DNA from: Ctena decussata | Taxonomy: Eukaryota > Mollusca > Bivalvia > Lucinida > Lucinidae | NCBI GenBank assembly: GCA_963989385.1 | Contig: OZ022502.1 | Coordinates: 54,739,454 to 54,803,453 of the forward strand | Reading direction: 5' to 3' | Length of the DNA: 64,000 nucleotides | Part shown: positions 10,720 to 22,967 of the stretch, piece by piece | Layout of the letters: the number at the start of each line of letters is the position of its first letter | How positions within the stretch are numbered: position 1 is the first letter of the stretch | The notes under the pieces: generated by a model | What the model was told of the DNA's origin: nothing | What the model saw: the letters and a program-made list of their open reading frames with translations, nothing else | Database searches by the model: none | Translations under genes and position numbers: made by a program

Positions 10720-11216
10720 ATTATATATACGATGGGATAATTCTATCCAGTGATGAAGACTTGCAGACCTCAAAAAGACGCCGGGGAGTAATAGACCTGA
10801 TGAAATACCTAAAAGGAAATTCCAACGTTCCACATTTGAGTCTGGCAGGGTATCAAGAGCTTGGACAACTGGCTGGCCGCACCGCCTTTGACGGCATGAG
10901 CTACGTTTTAGAGCACTGTAGATACATATTTGTATATGTGTCAGAGAACCTCACTGAAGATAATATGACAAGGTTCCAAAGCCAGATGTGCCTTCATGAT
11001 GTCATTCAGAATAACAGTTGGAGGGTTATTCCTATATTTGCCGAAAAAGATGGAAGATCGGACTGCCCTGGCGAACTACAACTTCTACATGGTCTTGAAA
11101 TGTGGCACCTTTCATCAGCTGACACGAACCTACACAAATTATTTACCGATAAATTTGACAAAACAATCATAGATGGACGCAATCGCCTTGCACAAGAGTG
11201 TAATAAAATTTGTTGA
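10720..11216 (+). CDS. TIR-domain protein, 3'-terminal exon (MyD88/TICAM-like adaptor type)
   Basis: This is the last exon of a gene whose earlier exons are not recognised here. A splice acceptor (TTACTTGCAG) ends at 10719. Two bases complete a split codon, and about 164 codons run to TGA at 11214-11216. The protein has TIR box 1 (YDGIILSSDED) at its start, a box-2-like GYQELGQLAG near residue 48, the central strand YIFVYVSENL, and WRVIPIF near residue 110. The order matches the TIR fold of Toll/IL-1 signalling adaptors and receptors, which act in the cytosol through TIR-TIR contacts. Where NAD-cleaving TIRs such as SARM1 carry a glutamate, the aligned stretch RFQSQMCLHDVI appears to have Gln, as in scaffold adaptors of the MyD88 type; this is my alignment by eye. 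No transmembrane segment is in this exon, but an upstream one could exist. A cluster of AATAAA signals follows the stop. Confidence 0.8.
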
Positions 11217-11243
11217 TTTAGTGCATTTCCACTTTCACTAAAA

Positions 11244-11260
11244 AATAAAATAAATAAAAA
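11244..11260 (+). promoter_or_regulatory. overlapping poly(A) signals AATAAA
   Basis: AATAAA occurs at 11244-11249, at 11249-11254 and again four bases on, starting 28 bases after the TIR gene stop codon. This suits the 3' end of that transcript. Confidence 0.6.
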
Positions 11261-11747
11261 CATCGATTATCTGACTTCATGAAAGATACCATCGAAATTG
11301 TAAAAATATGCTCGATGACTCAATGCAATAAACAAAATACTCTTAAGTGTTTGTGATCTCTAGTTTCAGAGATGTATTCCAGTGTTTTATTAAAAATATT
11401 TGTTTCCGTTGACGTCAACGTTGACAAGATAGTGCCCTATTGACGTTAAAATAGCGTAGAATATCAGCTATAGATATAAGGGAATTAAGAGCTTTCTCAA
11501 GAAACTAAAGGTTTCCGTTGCCTAGTAGCTGCAGGAGCAGTGAGGGTTAGAGGTTCATTGTATTTTCAGCAAATCATATGAAAAGCGGATATATTTCTTA
11601 ATACATGTATTGCTCAAATCATTCAGCTACATAATATTAGTGCACTTTTCATTTAGTGTATTTTATACTTTTATGCAATATTTTTGCAGTAAAGAAGAAA
11701 AACATTGAAGTTAACGGTTTTTGTATCTATCTAAATGACACCTCACC

Positions 11748-13258
11748 AGCAATTTTAGAAGGGGTGCCATTACAACTAGAAACGGAACCGAAACGGAACG
11801 AATCGAAACATAACAAAACGAAACAAAACGCAACGAAACGAAACAAAACGCAACGCAACGCAACAGATGTAAAATGACAGTGAAAAAATCTGAAAAATAC
11901 CATGAAAATATCACAAAAACATCACTACATATTAATGCAAAAGGAAGACTAAAAAAGCACCATGATTATCCATATACTATCCTATATGAAGTTACTGGGC
12001 ATTTGTAAGATCTAATACATTAACCTTTAAACAGATACTAGGGTTAATTGAATAATTTGATAAACTGAGTTTCCTGTATCCACATACAATTTTTGGGGTT
12101 GATTTGGTCTACGGGTGTTTTGGTCTGGGCGTTTTCTTTATTATCTTTTATTTTCTTTTTATATTTTTGTAAATTGTTATTTAAAGGTAAATAGATAATA
12201 TTTATTTCTATAGTTTTTGTTGTGGAGCGTCGTGTGATCTTTTAGCCACTTTTCTGGCTACCATCTTCATACCTGTGACCCAGGTTCCTGAAAATTAATT
12301 GTATGCTTGGCTTGGTCCCCCAACAATTGCTTTTACGCTGCGCAGAAAAAGATTTTGCCTTTGCTTTCCCCGAACTATAATAATTTCAGAAAATTTTCCC
12401 TGGCTCCCAGAGACTTTAGTTATCCTTCCCTTGGTTTTATTGTTGTCATGTTCGGTATCCCACTGCCCCATACCCGTACCCAAATTCGATGTCACCTTAC
12501 AAACCACCAATTGAACCTTTAAAGTAAAGGCAAGAGGCAGAGTGTGACATTTAGCTTTTTTTTTCAACCTTCATTTTTTTCTTAAACCAACATTCATTGC
12601 GGTTTAAAATGATTACCCTTCCCCCTCTCCACCCCTTTACCGCGTCCTGTATCCGTTCTGTTTTTATTTGCTAACAGACTAACACCTAATCTAGTCTAGT
12701 GTGTAGTCTAGTGTATTTCATAACCTTGTAAGGTTGTTTGGGCACCACTGATAGAGTCTTTGGCCTTCAGTTTACAAGGTCACAAAAGGAGACTAATGTT
12801 CTACTTTATTAAAGTTGGAAATTGACTTTAAAAGTTTTGATCCCATCGGTGATAGTTGGGGGTAACTGTTGAGCTTAGTTTGAGTTTAGTTTAAACATAC
12901 TTTATTGCCTAAATAACATGGCAAAGGGGTTGGGCTACAAGTTCTCACAACATTATTTACAGCCTTTCCCCTACAACAATAGAATGCATATCAACATGGC
13001 AGGTAATTTTCTAACGACAGAATTATAATAACAATGCAAAATATGCTACCGAGGAGCTCCAAAACTGTTGATGCATTGGTATAGCGGGATTTTAAGTATA
13101 AATGTATATTGTGCTGTTAGATTTCAGATTTATTTTGGTTCGTTTGATTTCTATTCCGTGTCGTTGCGTTCCGTTTTGTTGCGTTGCGTTTCGTTCCATT
13201 CGTTTCGTTCCGTTTGATCTCGTTTCGTGTTTTATAGGCACCACCTTTAGAAGTTCGC
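11748..13258. mobile_element. 1.5-kb foldback element with AACGAAAC minisatellite arms
   Basis: The left end AGCAATTTTAGAAGGGGTGC and the right end GGCACCACCTTTAGAAGTTC are imperfect inverted repeats. Just inside each lies a (CAAAACGAAA)n-like tract, at 11780-11870 and, in reverse complement, at 13140-13235. The interior has no recognisable domain. A GTTTAAACATACTTTATTGC block at 12891 resembles a LINE 3' end. No clear target duplication was found. Confidence 0.6.
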
Positions 13259-13299
13259 TATAAACACCCTTTTAATAACTGGCAGTGGTCAGACTGCTC

Positions 13300-14520
13300 C
13301 ATTCCTCCATGTGACCTACCAGAGTAGGTCAAATCAAGAGTAAGGCTCTTTGCAGATGAAACTGCAATATACCTTGCTCATAGCTCACCTTTCGAAGGCC
13401 AAGCTCCGAGGTTATAAAACTTGAGTACATTCTCAAACTGAAAAATAAAGCACACTGATTGGCTGCTTCCGAGCACATGCTTGGAAGCAGCCAACGGATG
13501 TGCTTTATTTTGAGTTTGAGATTATTCTCAAGTTTTATGACCTCAAACCCTGATCCTCTAAAAGGACCTACTTAGTCTAGAACAATGGGAAAAGATGTGG
13601 GAAATGAACTTTAATACCTCTAAATATCAGGTCCTTCAAGTCACTCGTCTTAAAAAAAACCTTGAAACAAAGTGTTTTTTACACGATATTGAGCTGGATA
13701 GTGTTTCATCTGCAAAATATCTCGGAGCCACCCTTTCGGACGACCTATCTTGGAGTACCTATATTGATAATATAACCAAGAGCGCTAACCAGACTCTTGG
13801 ATTTCTGAAAAGAAACATTCGGGTCCATAACAAGTACCTTAAATCAGTTGCTTACAAAACACTAGTAAGGCCCCAGTTGGAGAACGCCTCAACAGTATGG
13901 TATCCACTGCCACTGATATAAATAAAGTGGAAGCGGGCCAAATAAGGGCTGCAAGATGGGCAACAAGAGATTATAATTACACATCTAGCATCACTGCTAT
14001 GCTGAAGAACCTCGGTTTGCGCCCCCTTGACCAACGACGTATAGATAGTCGTCTTGTAATGTACAAGGTCACATATGACCTTGTTGCCGTTCCTGTATCT
14101 GAATACTTTGTTCGTAACATCAGACAATCAAGACATATTCATCCACTTTCACATATTTTGTCAAATCTTCACTTTTAAAGACTACTGCAAGTTCACATTT
14201 TCCCCTAGGACTATCATCCAAGGGAATGCCCTCCAACCCACATCCCAGTCCTTACCACCTTGGCACAGTTCAGCGGTGCTGTCTACCAGGTGACACATGT
14301 CTCTCCCTGAAAACCAATTTCTATTTTATCTCTTAAACTATACCATGTATACTAACACTCGTTATCGAAATCATCAAACTCATCTCACATACTTTCCTAT
14401 ATACATGTGCTTTTGTTTCAGCTAACCCCTTCAGCACTTGGTTTGCCTGAACCCGTCAGACGCCCCCCGCCCCACCCACCCCGGGAGGTTAAGATGTAAA
14501 GGAAGGAAGGTAGATAGGAG
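13300..14520 (+). pseudogene. 5'-truncated Jockey/CR1-type LINE, RT C-terminal part
   Basis: The fragment starts within the reverse transcriptase catalytic motif (LFADETAIYLA near 13350; the usual form is FADD, so one catalytic Asp is Glu here). A foldback MITE (13408-13544) interrupts it. It resumes with EQWEKMWEMNFNTSK, AKYLGATLSDDLSW, AYKTLVRPQLE and, after a frameshift near 13900, AARWATRDYNYTSSI and LDQRRIDSRLVMYK. This order is the thumb and C-terminal region of Jockey-superfamily ORF2. The tail reaches CGGGAGGTTAAGATGTAAAG near 14483-14502. It is dead: truncated, frameshifted and lacking the endonuclease. Confidence 0.85.
13408..13544. mobile_element. 137-bp palindromic MITE inside the LINE fragment
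   Basis: GAGGTTATAAAACTTGAG at the left pairs with CTCAAGTTTTATGACCTC at the right, and the pairing continues through AAATAAAGCACA, GGCTGCTTCC and a short loop. The arms are about 62 bp. It sits between the RT motif at 13350 and the continuing LINE frame at 13590. Confidence 0.85.
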
Positions 14521-14844
14521 CAATGTTGGTTGGGTTTACAACATTACTTATTTTCCTGTGAATACTCGCACAACTCGAGACAAATCCAGTATGGAATTTC
14601 AATAAGTCAGATGTGGAATGTTCTATATTTTTTTCGGTCTGTTGTTGATTAGATAGCCACGAACCCACTATGGAAATATAAGGGAACAGTATGAGTTCAT
14701 AAAGGGCGAGGCGAAGCCCCAATATTTCCATACATATGGTCAGTAGATTACCATTTAAGTGGTTTATTGCGCCGAGGGCTTTGAATCTTAAACTTACTCC
14801 ACCCACCTAGATAAGGATTGTCAGAGAGGGAAAACGAAACATTT

Positions 14845-14870
14845 AAAAAAAAAAAAAAAAAAAAAAAAAA
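14845..14870. repeat. poly-A run of 26
   Basis: A homopolymer with no upstream element I can recognise as its source. 14521-15100 otherwise holds nothing identifiable. Confidence 0.9.
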
Positions 14871-15118
14871 TATTTCTCTCACTCAAAGTAAGAAACCCAT
14901 ACTCACATTTAATGTTTACTCACAAAGAACAAAATTATAGACATTTAACCTTTGGAGCGACTGAAACTTTGTCGGAAAATCTTAAATTTCTAAAGAATTG
15001 TTCACTGCTCCGCCATGGATAATTACAGGGTCATCATGTGACCGCCCTTGTCCAATGATATCATTACATTATCTTGCAATGAAAGAAGGTACCGGTCTGG
15101 ATGGGATTTAACGATAAG

Positions 15119-15480
15119 GGACGGACGAACTGCACCCGTTTCTGTGGGTATGGATACGTTCCGCTAAGATGGGGGAATGGAAGGGGGGACGTCTTTAGGA
15201 GAACTGAAATAGCATACGTTTTTAGCGATTACTGTCTTTACTTCAGTGATTAGTGATTAAGCGCCAATAATTTCTAAAATATACATGTAGTTATTTACGG
15301 ACGAACGGTACCCGTTACTGCGGCTATGGATACGTTCCGCTAAGAAGGTGGGGGAGAGGGGTGGGTGGTTGGGAACGTCGTCAGGAGAATTGAAATACAC
15401 ACATTTTTTAACGGTTAGCGATTACTGTCTTTATTTTTTTTAGATTAACGATTAAACAGCAATAATTTCTAGAATATCCA
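15119..15480. repeat. two tandem ~180-bp units
   Basis: GGACGGACGAACTGCACCCG near 15120 and ACGGACGAACGGTACCCGTT near 15298 start two units. Both contain TATGGATACGTTCCGCTAAG, a G-rich stretch, GCGATTACTGTCTTTA and CAATAATTTCTA. A third partial copy of the AT-rich end follows, then a C run at 15554-15567. Confidence 0.8.
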
Positions 15481-16796
15481 TGTACTAATTTTTGGGAAAT
15501 TATCGATTACTGATTAAAATGCTAAAATTACAATGATTAGCGGTTTTGGTAGCCCCCCCCCCCCCCCTTCCCGACGACCTTATCCAGAGCCTCAAAAATG
15601 TTCGAGCTAGAAAGCATAAAGTGTTAGACCAATAACACGCCTGACAATCAGTCTCATGCGGAACCGGCGGTTAAGCAAAGCAATCCGTTAGATCGCTTTC
15701 CGGTGACGTAGAAGAGGAGCCGAAAAAGGTAAACAATACTTACTCAGTCAGATTTTAGAATGTTTTTTTCAGAATGATAGAATAGATATCCAAAATCTAA
15801 GAATGCTATTTTGTTACTTAAACATTGCTCCTTCAACACATCAAATAATTCTATTATTGGTTCCGCGGTTTTCTTGATATTTGTTCCCTCCTCCGAAATG
15901 TCTGTTCAACACGCTCAAGGTCAGACAAAACGGAGATAAAATAACAACATTTTCTGCTCGATCTCAAAAACGAGCAAAAAGCATCCGAATTTATCGGTAC
16001 ATATCAATGCAATAACTAATATCTCTAATCAAAAACGATGTTTCAGTGACCAGGTATAAGGCATTGTTCTGATATCATTGTTGAAAGGGGCGAAATGTTT
16101 TGGTTCAGCATTTAATCATTAAAATAGAAGGAAAATATGTCAGCATCAATCTGCATATTTTAATCTGTTTTATGACATAAATTTTATGCTGGATTTTTTG
16201 TTTGACATTTGTTAGATGTCAGCTGAGACTAGTAGAATCTATGCTGTTGGAGATTATGTTTTAACAAAATAATAATAAAAAATAAAACAGAACAAAGTTT
16301 ATCCCCTTCCCTAAAGTACTTGGTGTTTACTGTTTCAATGGTTTTAAATGCATGCTGAATTAAAATTTTTAAGATAACATTTGAATAATTAACACGATTT
16401 CACAAAAATTTGATTTTTTGCATTTGAATGGGAGGCTCATGTCAAAAATTTTGTGGTTGCGCATGAGAATGTTCGGTTGAGCATTGGAATGTATGGAATA
16501 TCAAATGAGCTTGGGTGCCTGATTTAGCTGCAAGGCAGCCTGACTTATATATGAACCACGAAAACATCGATCAACCTGCGACTTCGCACAGTTTGGTCAG
16601 CTCGTTTAGCACTGAAAAGCTGTTGTATCATTAACCCTACAACTCTAAGGATCTTCTCTGGCAGATAATCTAGTTTTGTCTGACCTTCCTTTAGCCAGAA
16701 AGACATATTTTTTCTTACGCCAACCATTTGAATAAAATCGTTTATGAGACTAGCCACTCTTAAAAGTTTAGAAGGGCCTAAAATTTAACTGGAGGA

Positions 16797-16845
16797 TAAA
16801 TGACTAGCGATTTTACGTTTTTCAGCAGTATTTCAGTCATATCAG
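16797..16845 (-). repeat. fragment of family A SINE core
   Basis: ATTTTACGTTTTTCAGCAGT followed by ATTTCAGTCATATCAG matches the minus-strand core of the SINE at 6390. Only the core is preserved. Confidence 0.45.
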
Positions 16846-18185
16846 ATTTTTCTCTTATGAAAAGGTATTGCGAAAATTTGGACAATGGCATGCTATCAAT
16901 TGTTTACAATTGTATGTTGAGACCAAGTGATATATACAGTTTTAGTGGTGTTTGGTATATTACATTTGTCCTCCAAGGTCAGTACCGAAAGAAGGAAATA
17001 GTCCTGCACAGATAAATCGGCCCTGTGAGTGCATTTGCACTTTCTGTGAAATCTTATCGATGCAGCAAGACACTTCACTTATAAAACCGCGTTGAAATTC
17101 CACTTTCAAGAAAATGCATGCTTTTGTTACTATACGCCCTCAACGAATATTTATCGGCGGTCAATTTGAAAACCACAAGGCCAATAGTATTGACATTGAC
17201 AGGGGGACAATTATATTCTGTTCAGAAGGGATTGTGTGCTTGAATTAAAAGCACGTTTAAATACTTCTAAACATACGTCAGATAATTTTGGTCAAGTAAG
17301 ATGTTCTTGGTCTCAGTATATCCGTAATAACCCTTTATTACCTGCCACATACGTTATTCATGGGACCCTAAACATGCGGGTACCCATACCTCAGAAGCCA
17401 CAAACTCTGACCGTTTTGACTGATATTTTCACTCAGCTGCAACAAGGTGTGTGCTGCCGTTCTGGAAGTTATCAAGGTCCATCGACGTCCATACTTGGAG
17501 CTCGGATAGTACGTTCTGCTGGTGTGTGTGGTTTAACGTCATTACGAGAATTTTAATACACACACAGTAATGAAAGCATTAAGTTTTGTAAATATATTAT
17601 TTGAAAGTGTATGATATGGGCACGCCTTATCGCATTAATAAGATTTTAAGGAAAGCCTACAAATGCATTCACAGAGCCGAACTACCTGTGCAAGAATCAA
17701 AAATCTTACCCGTGGCCCATCCATAGACCACAAAAACTGCAAACGGACTACTGGAAAATAGTCAAATTAGTTTTCAACATGTTTCAGCGGAGGTCAGTTT
17801 GAAACATTACCTTCCGTGTTAATACCCAATGAAATTTCGTGCGGTGAAATTCCGATACCTCCTGGCTTTTGTAGCAAGCCATTATATAAGAACCTTTCTA
17901 TGCACGCCGTATTTTCCATATTGCCTCGAGCAAAGTAAAAAAAGTCATTGCTATCTCTTTTTTTCTCAGATTTTTAAGCTCTTATTTTTCTCCAATCAGT
18001 ATAAATATGACATTTTTTCTCTTCAATGCACTATAATGGCTTTAACAGGCTTGGGACCATGAAAATTAGTTCAAGCCAGGGGCAGTTCTAGCCATCCACT
18101 TAGTTTCTACTTAAAGTAACCTCTAGGGACTCAGGAAGGTGTTCTAGTCAGGCAGGGTTGACGAGTCATCAGGGTTCGAACCACT

Positions 18186-18446
18186 GAGGCGTGGTAGTCG
18201 AGTGGTTAGAGTGGCTCGGTTATTGAGCAGAAAGTTACCGGAAGGTCGTGAGTTCGCGGCTCACCGTCGCCATCCGACGACTGGAAAACTCTTTCAACCC
18301 AGCAGTAGGCAGCGAAAGGATAGAGATGGGCTCCGCCTTTCATCAGTTGTGCCCAAGATACAGTGGGTCTCTAACCCCCACTGCCCCTACGGCTATTTGG
18401 TTATGGGAATCCTTTACCTTTTTTTTACCCGTCCATAATTTCACGT
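18186..18446 (+). mobile_element. tRNA-derived SINE (family B), plus strand
   Basis: The head GGCGTGGTAGTCGAGTGGTT is a Ser/Leu-tRNA-like A box, with a B-box-like GGTCGTGAGTTC. The body includes ATCCGACGACTGGAAAACTC and CAAGATACAGTGGGTCTCTA, and the tail GCCCCTACGGCTATTTGGTT. Minus-strand copies are at 22968-23228 and 54826-55099; fragments are at 55618-55775 and 55965-56035. Confidence 0.85.
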
Positions 18447-19801
18447 AATTTACGTGGATGAGGGTTTCAGCAAGACGACTACATACAGAAGCCTAAATGT
18501 CATTCAGTACGTGCACGTCATATCTTTAGTTAGTCTTCCCTCGTTTTGATCAATGTAAAACTATCAATATCGATGATGGAATCGAAAAAACTATATTTGC
18601 CCCAAACTACATTTTTGCACAAAACAGTTAAGACTTACTGCGACTGAAACTTAAATAAACTGATCATAACTTTCCTAAGAATTAATATTGTCGAGCGGGA
18701 CATAAAACGTCAATCAATAAAGAACAGTCAGTAAATAACCAGACAGACAGTAACTTAATTCACTCAAAAATGCATGTAAACCTGACATAATGAGGAGTTA
18801 CTTCAATGCTAATCTAATACAATTATTATGATACTGAAGCAGGGCATATGACAAATCAGAAGAAACAGTATTGGCGTAACCAATTTAATAGTGATCCATG
18901 TATAGCTTGAGACGTTTATAGCTAAGTTTAGGCAAAAGAATAAAGTTAAGTTTAAGCAAAAGAAATTGTGAAGTTTGAAAGAAGTCAAATGCTGAACCGA
19001 GCTATCTCATGCGTAACCAGGAAAAATTGACATGAGGACTTTCCCTTAAAAATAGGCAAACCAAAAGTGTTGAAATAAGCTAAACAGATATTATATGGAG
19101 TCATTTGAAATTCCAATGCCGTAATCAATGCATAATAGTCAACATAAAATGGCTAAAAGCAGTAATCCTTGATTTCTCTTGCAGTCTGGTTTCAAGCAAA
19201 TATTATCCGTCAGACCTGCATTTGTCAACTTTAGAAACTCACGAATTACACTGGGCACAGTTTTACTGCACATATGACAGGTTGAAATAAAATTATCTGT
19301 GAAATTATTTTCTTCTTATTTTCAATGATTACATGCGGAACCAAACTTTCGAGACCAATTATGCATGCATTTCAAAAGAATTCTTAGTTCTAGCAAACTG
19401 TAAAGGTATTACATACCTCACTTTCTGTTTAAAATATCCGCGCACAGTCTAATTTGCAGATCATATGTACACAAATGTCAGATTTAGAGGATAAATGTGT
19501 TGCTAACCTCGTGTATAATCCAGTCCGAACAGGTGTTTCGGAGGAGGGAATAAAAATGACGAAAACAAGACAACGCTTCAGCAAATCCTTCGGCATACAA
19601 AGAAAACAATGTGTTAGCAACAAAATAGCATTCTCATATTTTGAAGAGAACATTTTCTAAGAAAATAAACTGTCTTCTTATACGAACGATTATCGTTTGT
19701 TTACCTTTTTGGCTCCTCTTCTACGTCACCGGAAAGCGATCTAACGGATTGCTTTGCTTAACCGCCGGTTCCGCATGAGACTGATTGTCAGGCGTGAATA
19801 A

Positions 19802-20810
19802 CGACAACTACTGGATTATCGGTTAAACATCGCCACACATCGACAAGCATCTTACAGTGGGAACGCGTATCCATTGCGGAGTGATATTTTTATACAGATA
19901 GCAACGAAAAAACGTTCGAAATTCCTCAGATTCAGATTCAATCGACGAACGGGTCGCAATTTCAGTGCCGCTTTGTCGGCGAATCAAACTACACACAGCC
20001 GAAAATAATACACGGTTTTATTCCTTACATCTTAGTTTAATTTCCTAGTTCTCTGAGATCCGAACTGAACACCGAGATACTCGGCATTCGAGCAGTTGAC
20101 ACGATCGTCGAAAGACGACTTTTTCAGTCAACTTCAAAAGCAATTTTCAAAACAATTCGACTTTCTCCCGCCGGCGGACATATGCCATGAGAAACCATGG
20201 TATTCGCCCTTTCCCTGTGACAAAAATCAAATAATTCGGTGTTTGGGACAATTTTCTTTGCAAAATAATCTTCGGGTACTCTACGCAATTTGTTGTTGTT
20301 GTTTTCAACAAAATGGCGGACAACAGTGTTTACATCACTGGCCCGGCTATGCATTTCAACGTTTGCGACAAAATCGAGAGAATCATTATTCCATGTATTG
20401 CTAGAATACCAAGCGCGATTAAATTAGATATGTTTATTAAAAATACAATGCATGACAGAAGTCTATCTTTATATTCACAAATAACCACAATTCCATACCC
20501 ACCCGCAGAGTTTGTAAACAAGGAAGCTAGCTCAGTAGTGCTGGGTACGTCATGAAATTATGACGTAAACAGTAAATTGATTGTATTACTGATATTAACT
20601 TGTGAGTCGGCTGACAGCCAGTGTGTCAGTATTTCAAATGCTCTATCGCGACCCTGTTTGAAAAATTAAAGCAAGACAAATATCGCTACACCACTAAACA
20701 ACTATTCAATTAAGACAGCACGTGAAATTTCACTTTGGGCGAGAAAACTTAATGGGTCCTACATCTGAAGGATCAAATGGAATGGTTGTGCAGGCCCGTA
20801 CACATACTTT
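19802..20810. other. unique-looking stretch, no gene recognised
   Basis: No open frame here has a recognisable domain. Near 20546-20567 there is a dyad TACGTCATG...ATGACGTA. Near 20248 TTGGGACAATTTTCTTTGCA is shared with 25664. Confidence 0.4.
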
Positions 20811-20814
20811 TGCC

Positions 20815-21145
20815 AAGGAGTAGGGGCGGAGGGTAAGAAGGTGTGGCTGGAACGAATTTCAGTGTGAGTGGGGAGGTGGCGGGAGGGGAGGGGTGCCCTA
20901 GGGTGGTGGGTGTTGGGGTGGGTTGAAGGGGGTAAGAAAGTTAAGAAAACCCAGATTTTAAGGACACTTTTAGAGCTTTAGTTTAGGGTTTAGTTTAGAA
21001 CTCGCTTTCTGGCAGAAAACTGCATGTTTTTTTATGTAATTTGCTCGGTTATGGGAGGTGCACCCTCCGCTCTCCGTCGTACAGGCCCGGTGTGCTGGTT
21101 GGTGAGAGGGCCGGGCGGAGCGGGGAGGCGGGGGGGGGGGGGGTA
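20815..21145. repeat. G-rich low-complexity tracts
   Basis: GGGAGGTGGCGGGAGGGGAG-like sequence near 20871-20935 and a G run at 21127-21142. Minus-strand proline-rich frames here follow from the composition. Confidence 0.7.
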
Positions 21146-21884
21146 GGGTGAATCGACTCTGTCGCCTGGCAGCTTTGACAAGTCTGCACCTTTTCTCAGG
21201 TCAAATATAAAACAAATATCGAAAAGTATGTGTATGTGTGTTTTTGGTGTGATGTCATCAGCGACAACACGCGGAACAGACACGATTACAAAGGTCTACA
21301 AATTTGTAATTTCCTCATTCTAGAAATCGTATGAAAACTCAACCCATTCTCTAGTCTGAATCTACAAACCAAACATTGTTTGCAACTCTAGTTCGGCTCA
21401 TACCGACTCCCACAGTCCAAAGAGTCTCGGTAGCGCAGCTGCCAAGTGGAGTCTCGCCCGTAAAATTTACTTGATCAGTCGACTTTCTCTTTAATAAATG
21501 TCGACTCAAAATAGGTTAGGCCCTATAGCATTCATGGGGTGATAGCCAATGGACTGACATGGAATACAGAAGTATTAAAGGCCCAGCAGACATTCAATGC
21601 TGAATCAATGCTGGGAGTCAGTGTTGAATCAATGTTGAATAACTGAAGCCTCAATACTCCATTAACAAATTCGCAAAAGTTTTAGCCTATTTCTAGCGTT
21701 TTCGTGAGTACATTTTGGCAGTTCTATACAAAGTAATATAATATAGAGACAAACACTGCAGATCTTCGTCGGACTGATCCCAAAGCAGGATCTACGCTGT
21801 TTGTCATTCCATCTGCATCTTTAGACGCATTACTGCAGTGAAAAACCAAACATCAGTTTTAAGACAGTTATGCTTAATTCCAAT

Positions 21885-22024
21885 CTTTAGACTTCGGACT
21901 ACCCATCCAGGGGTCGCAAGATCGATCCCCCGCTTCTCCGGTCTTTCGTATACTTTAAACCGAGGTCCCGTCTCCATATGACCTCGTTGTTGGTGGGACG
22001 TTCAACCCGAGTTCACTCACTCCA
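21885..22024 (+). mobile_element. tRNA-derived SINE fragment (family C)
   Basis: GGGGTCGCAAGATCGATCCC is a B-box-like motif. It is followed by CTTTAAACCGAGGTCCCGTC and a tail with GTTCACTCACTCC. A second copy is at about 49875-49985. Confidence 0.6.
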
Positions 22025-22234
22025 ATCTTTAGAGACTTTATGGTACGTCAGCCAGTTCAATATAAGGGAAGTTACTTCTCAAATCACTATTATAATTCTT
22101 TCTGCACGAGTTTCTTCCCATGTGTTGCCAAACAAGGTCCCCTTTTTTCCTTTACTGAAGAGATTGAAAGTGGGGGCTGAAGAGATATACAGCATACTGT
22201 ATAAGTGAAATTTTAACATATGTAGACTAAATCC

Positions 22235-22450
22235 TCCTAAGACCTTGAAAATAAGGTCAACGTGATCAAAATCTATTATGCTCTTATGTTTGTCCTAATG
22301 ATATATCCATGCAAGTTTGGTGAAATTGGTTCAAGAAATATTGTGGGTACAAGAAATTGTCATGCTGACGCAGACCACAGAAGGTCAAGTCTAAGGCCTC
22401 TTGTGACCTTGAAAATGGGGTCAAAGTCACCAGAACCTAATCAACTTTTC
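22235..22450. repeat. AGGTCA-type repeat unit
   Basis: ACCTTGAAAATAAGGTCAAC, ATATATCCATGCAAGTTTGG and a second ACCTTGAAAATGGGGTCAAA block show about 1.5 units of the same family as the arrays at 35440-36780 and 52790-53580. Confidence 0.6.
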
Positions 22451-22452
22451 AG

Positions 22453-22575
22453 ACATCTTTACAAATCAAGGGTACTAAGACCACTATGCCATCCAAGGGT
22501 CCAAAAACCACTTTGTTCCTTACATACATAAGAAACAAAGTGGCCTTAGTACATGTACCCTTGACTTGCAAAGAT
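22453..22575. repeat. inverted repeat around AACAAAGTGG
   Basis: TTTACAAATCAAGGGTACTA at the left pairs with GTACCCTTGACTTGCAAAG at the right, and CCACTTTGTTCCTTA pairs with TAAGAAACAAAGTGG at the centre. The arms are about 50-60 bp with mismatches and indels. Confidence 0.65.
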
Positions 22576-22967
22576 GCTATTTGGCTTGTCCCAACGATAT
22601 ATCTATGGAAGTTTGGTAAAATTTGACCCACTTATTCAAAAATATGGCAGATAGTTACTGCCTTGTGCACAGAAACTGACTTCCCTTGGGTAAACCTGTT
22701 AGAGCAAAATTTTAGCTTTATGCATCAATGAACGACAATTGATCATGTGACGCTTTCATCAAGGTACATCTAAGATAAACAAACTCCTTGATGGTTCCAT
22801 GTAACGTTCAACTGATGCCGCTTCACGACCACGGCTTTATAACAATATGTCCCTACACGTCGTTACTAACTTGACGTCCTATGTCCCCATCTCAAACACT
22901 TTTTGCGGTATCTTGCTGACCCATGTTTTGCAAATCCTACTGTGCTTAAATATAAATAAAAAAAAGG

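Larger units (their letters stand above)
15636..19796. mobile_element. 4.2-kb TIR element, CAC...GTG ends, AATAA target duplication
   Basis: The termini CACGCCTGACAATCAGTC... and its reverse complement form an inverted repeat identical over about 86 bp, extending to ~102 bp with one 1-base gap. AATAA lies outside both ends (15631-15635, 19797-19801). The near identity of the arms suggests a fairly recent insertion, yet a SINE (18186-18446) already sits inside. Open frames in it (16545-16757 minus, 17236-17556 plus) show no transposase motif, so it looks non-autonomous or decayed. CAC ends with a 5-bp duplication resemble Transib/RAG-type elements. Confidence 0.75.
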
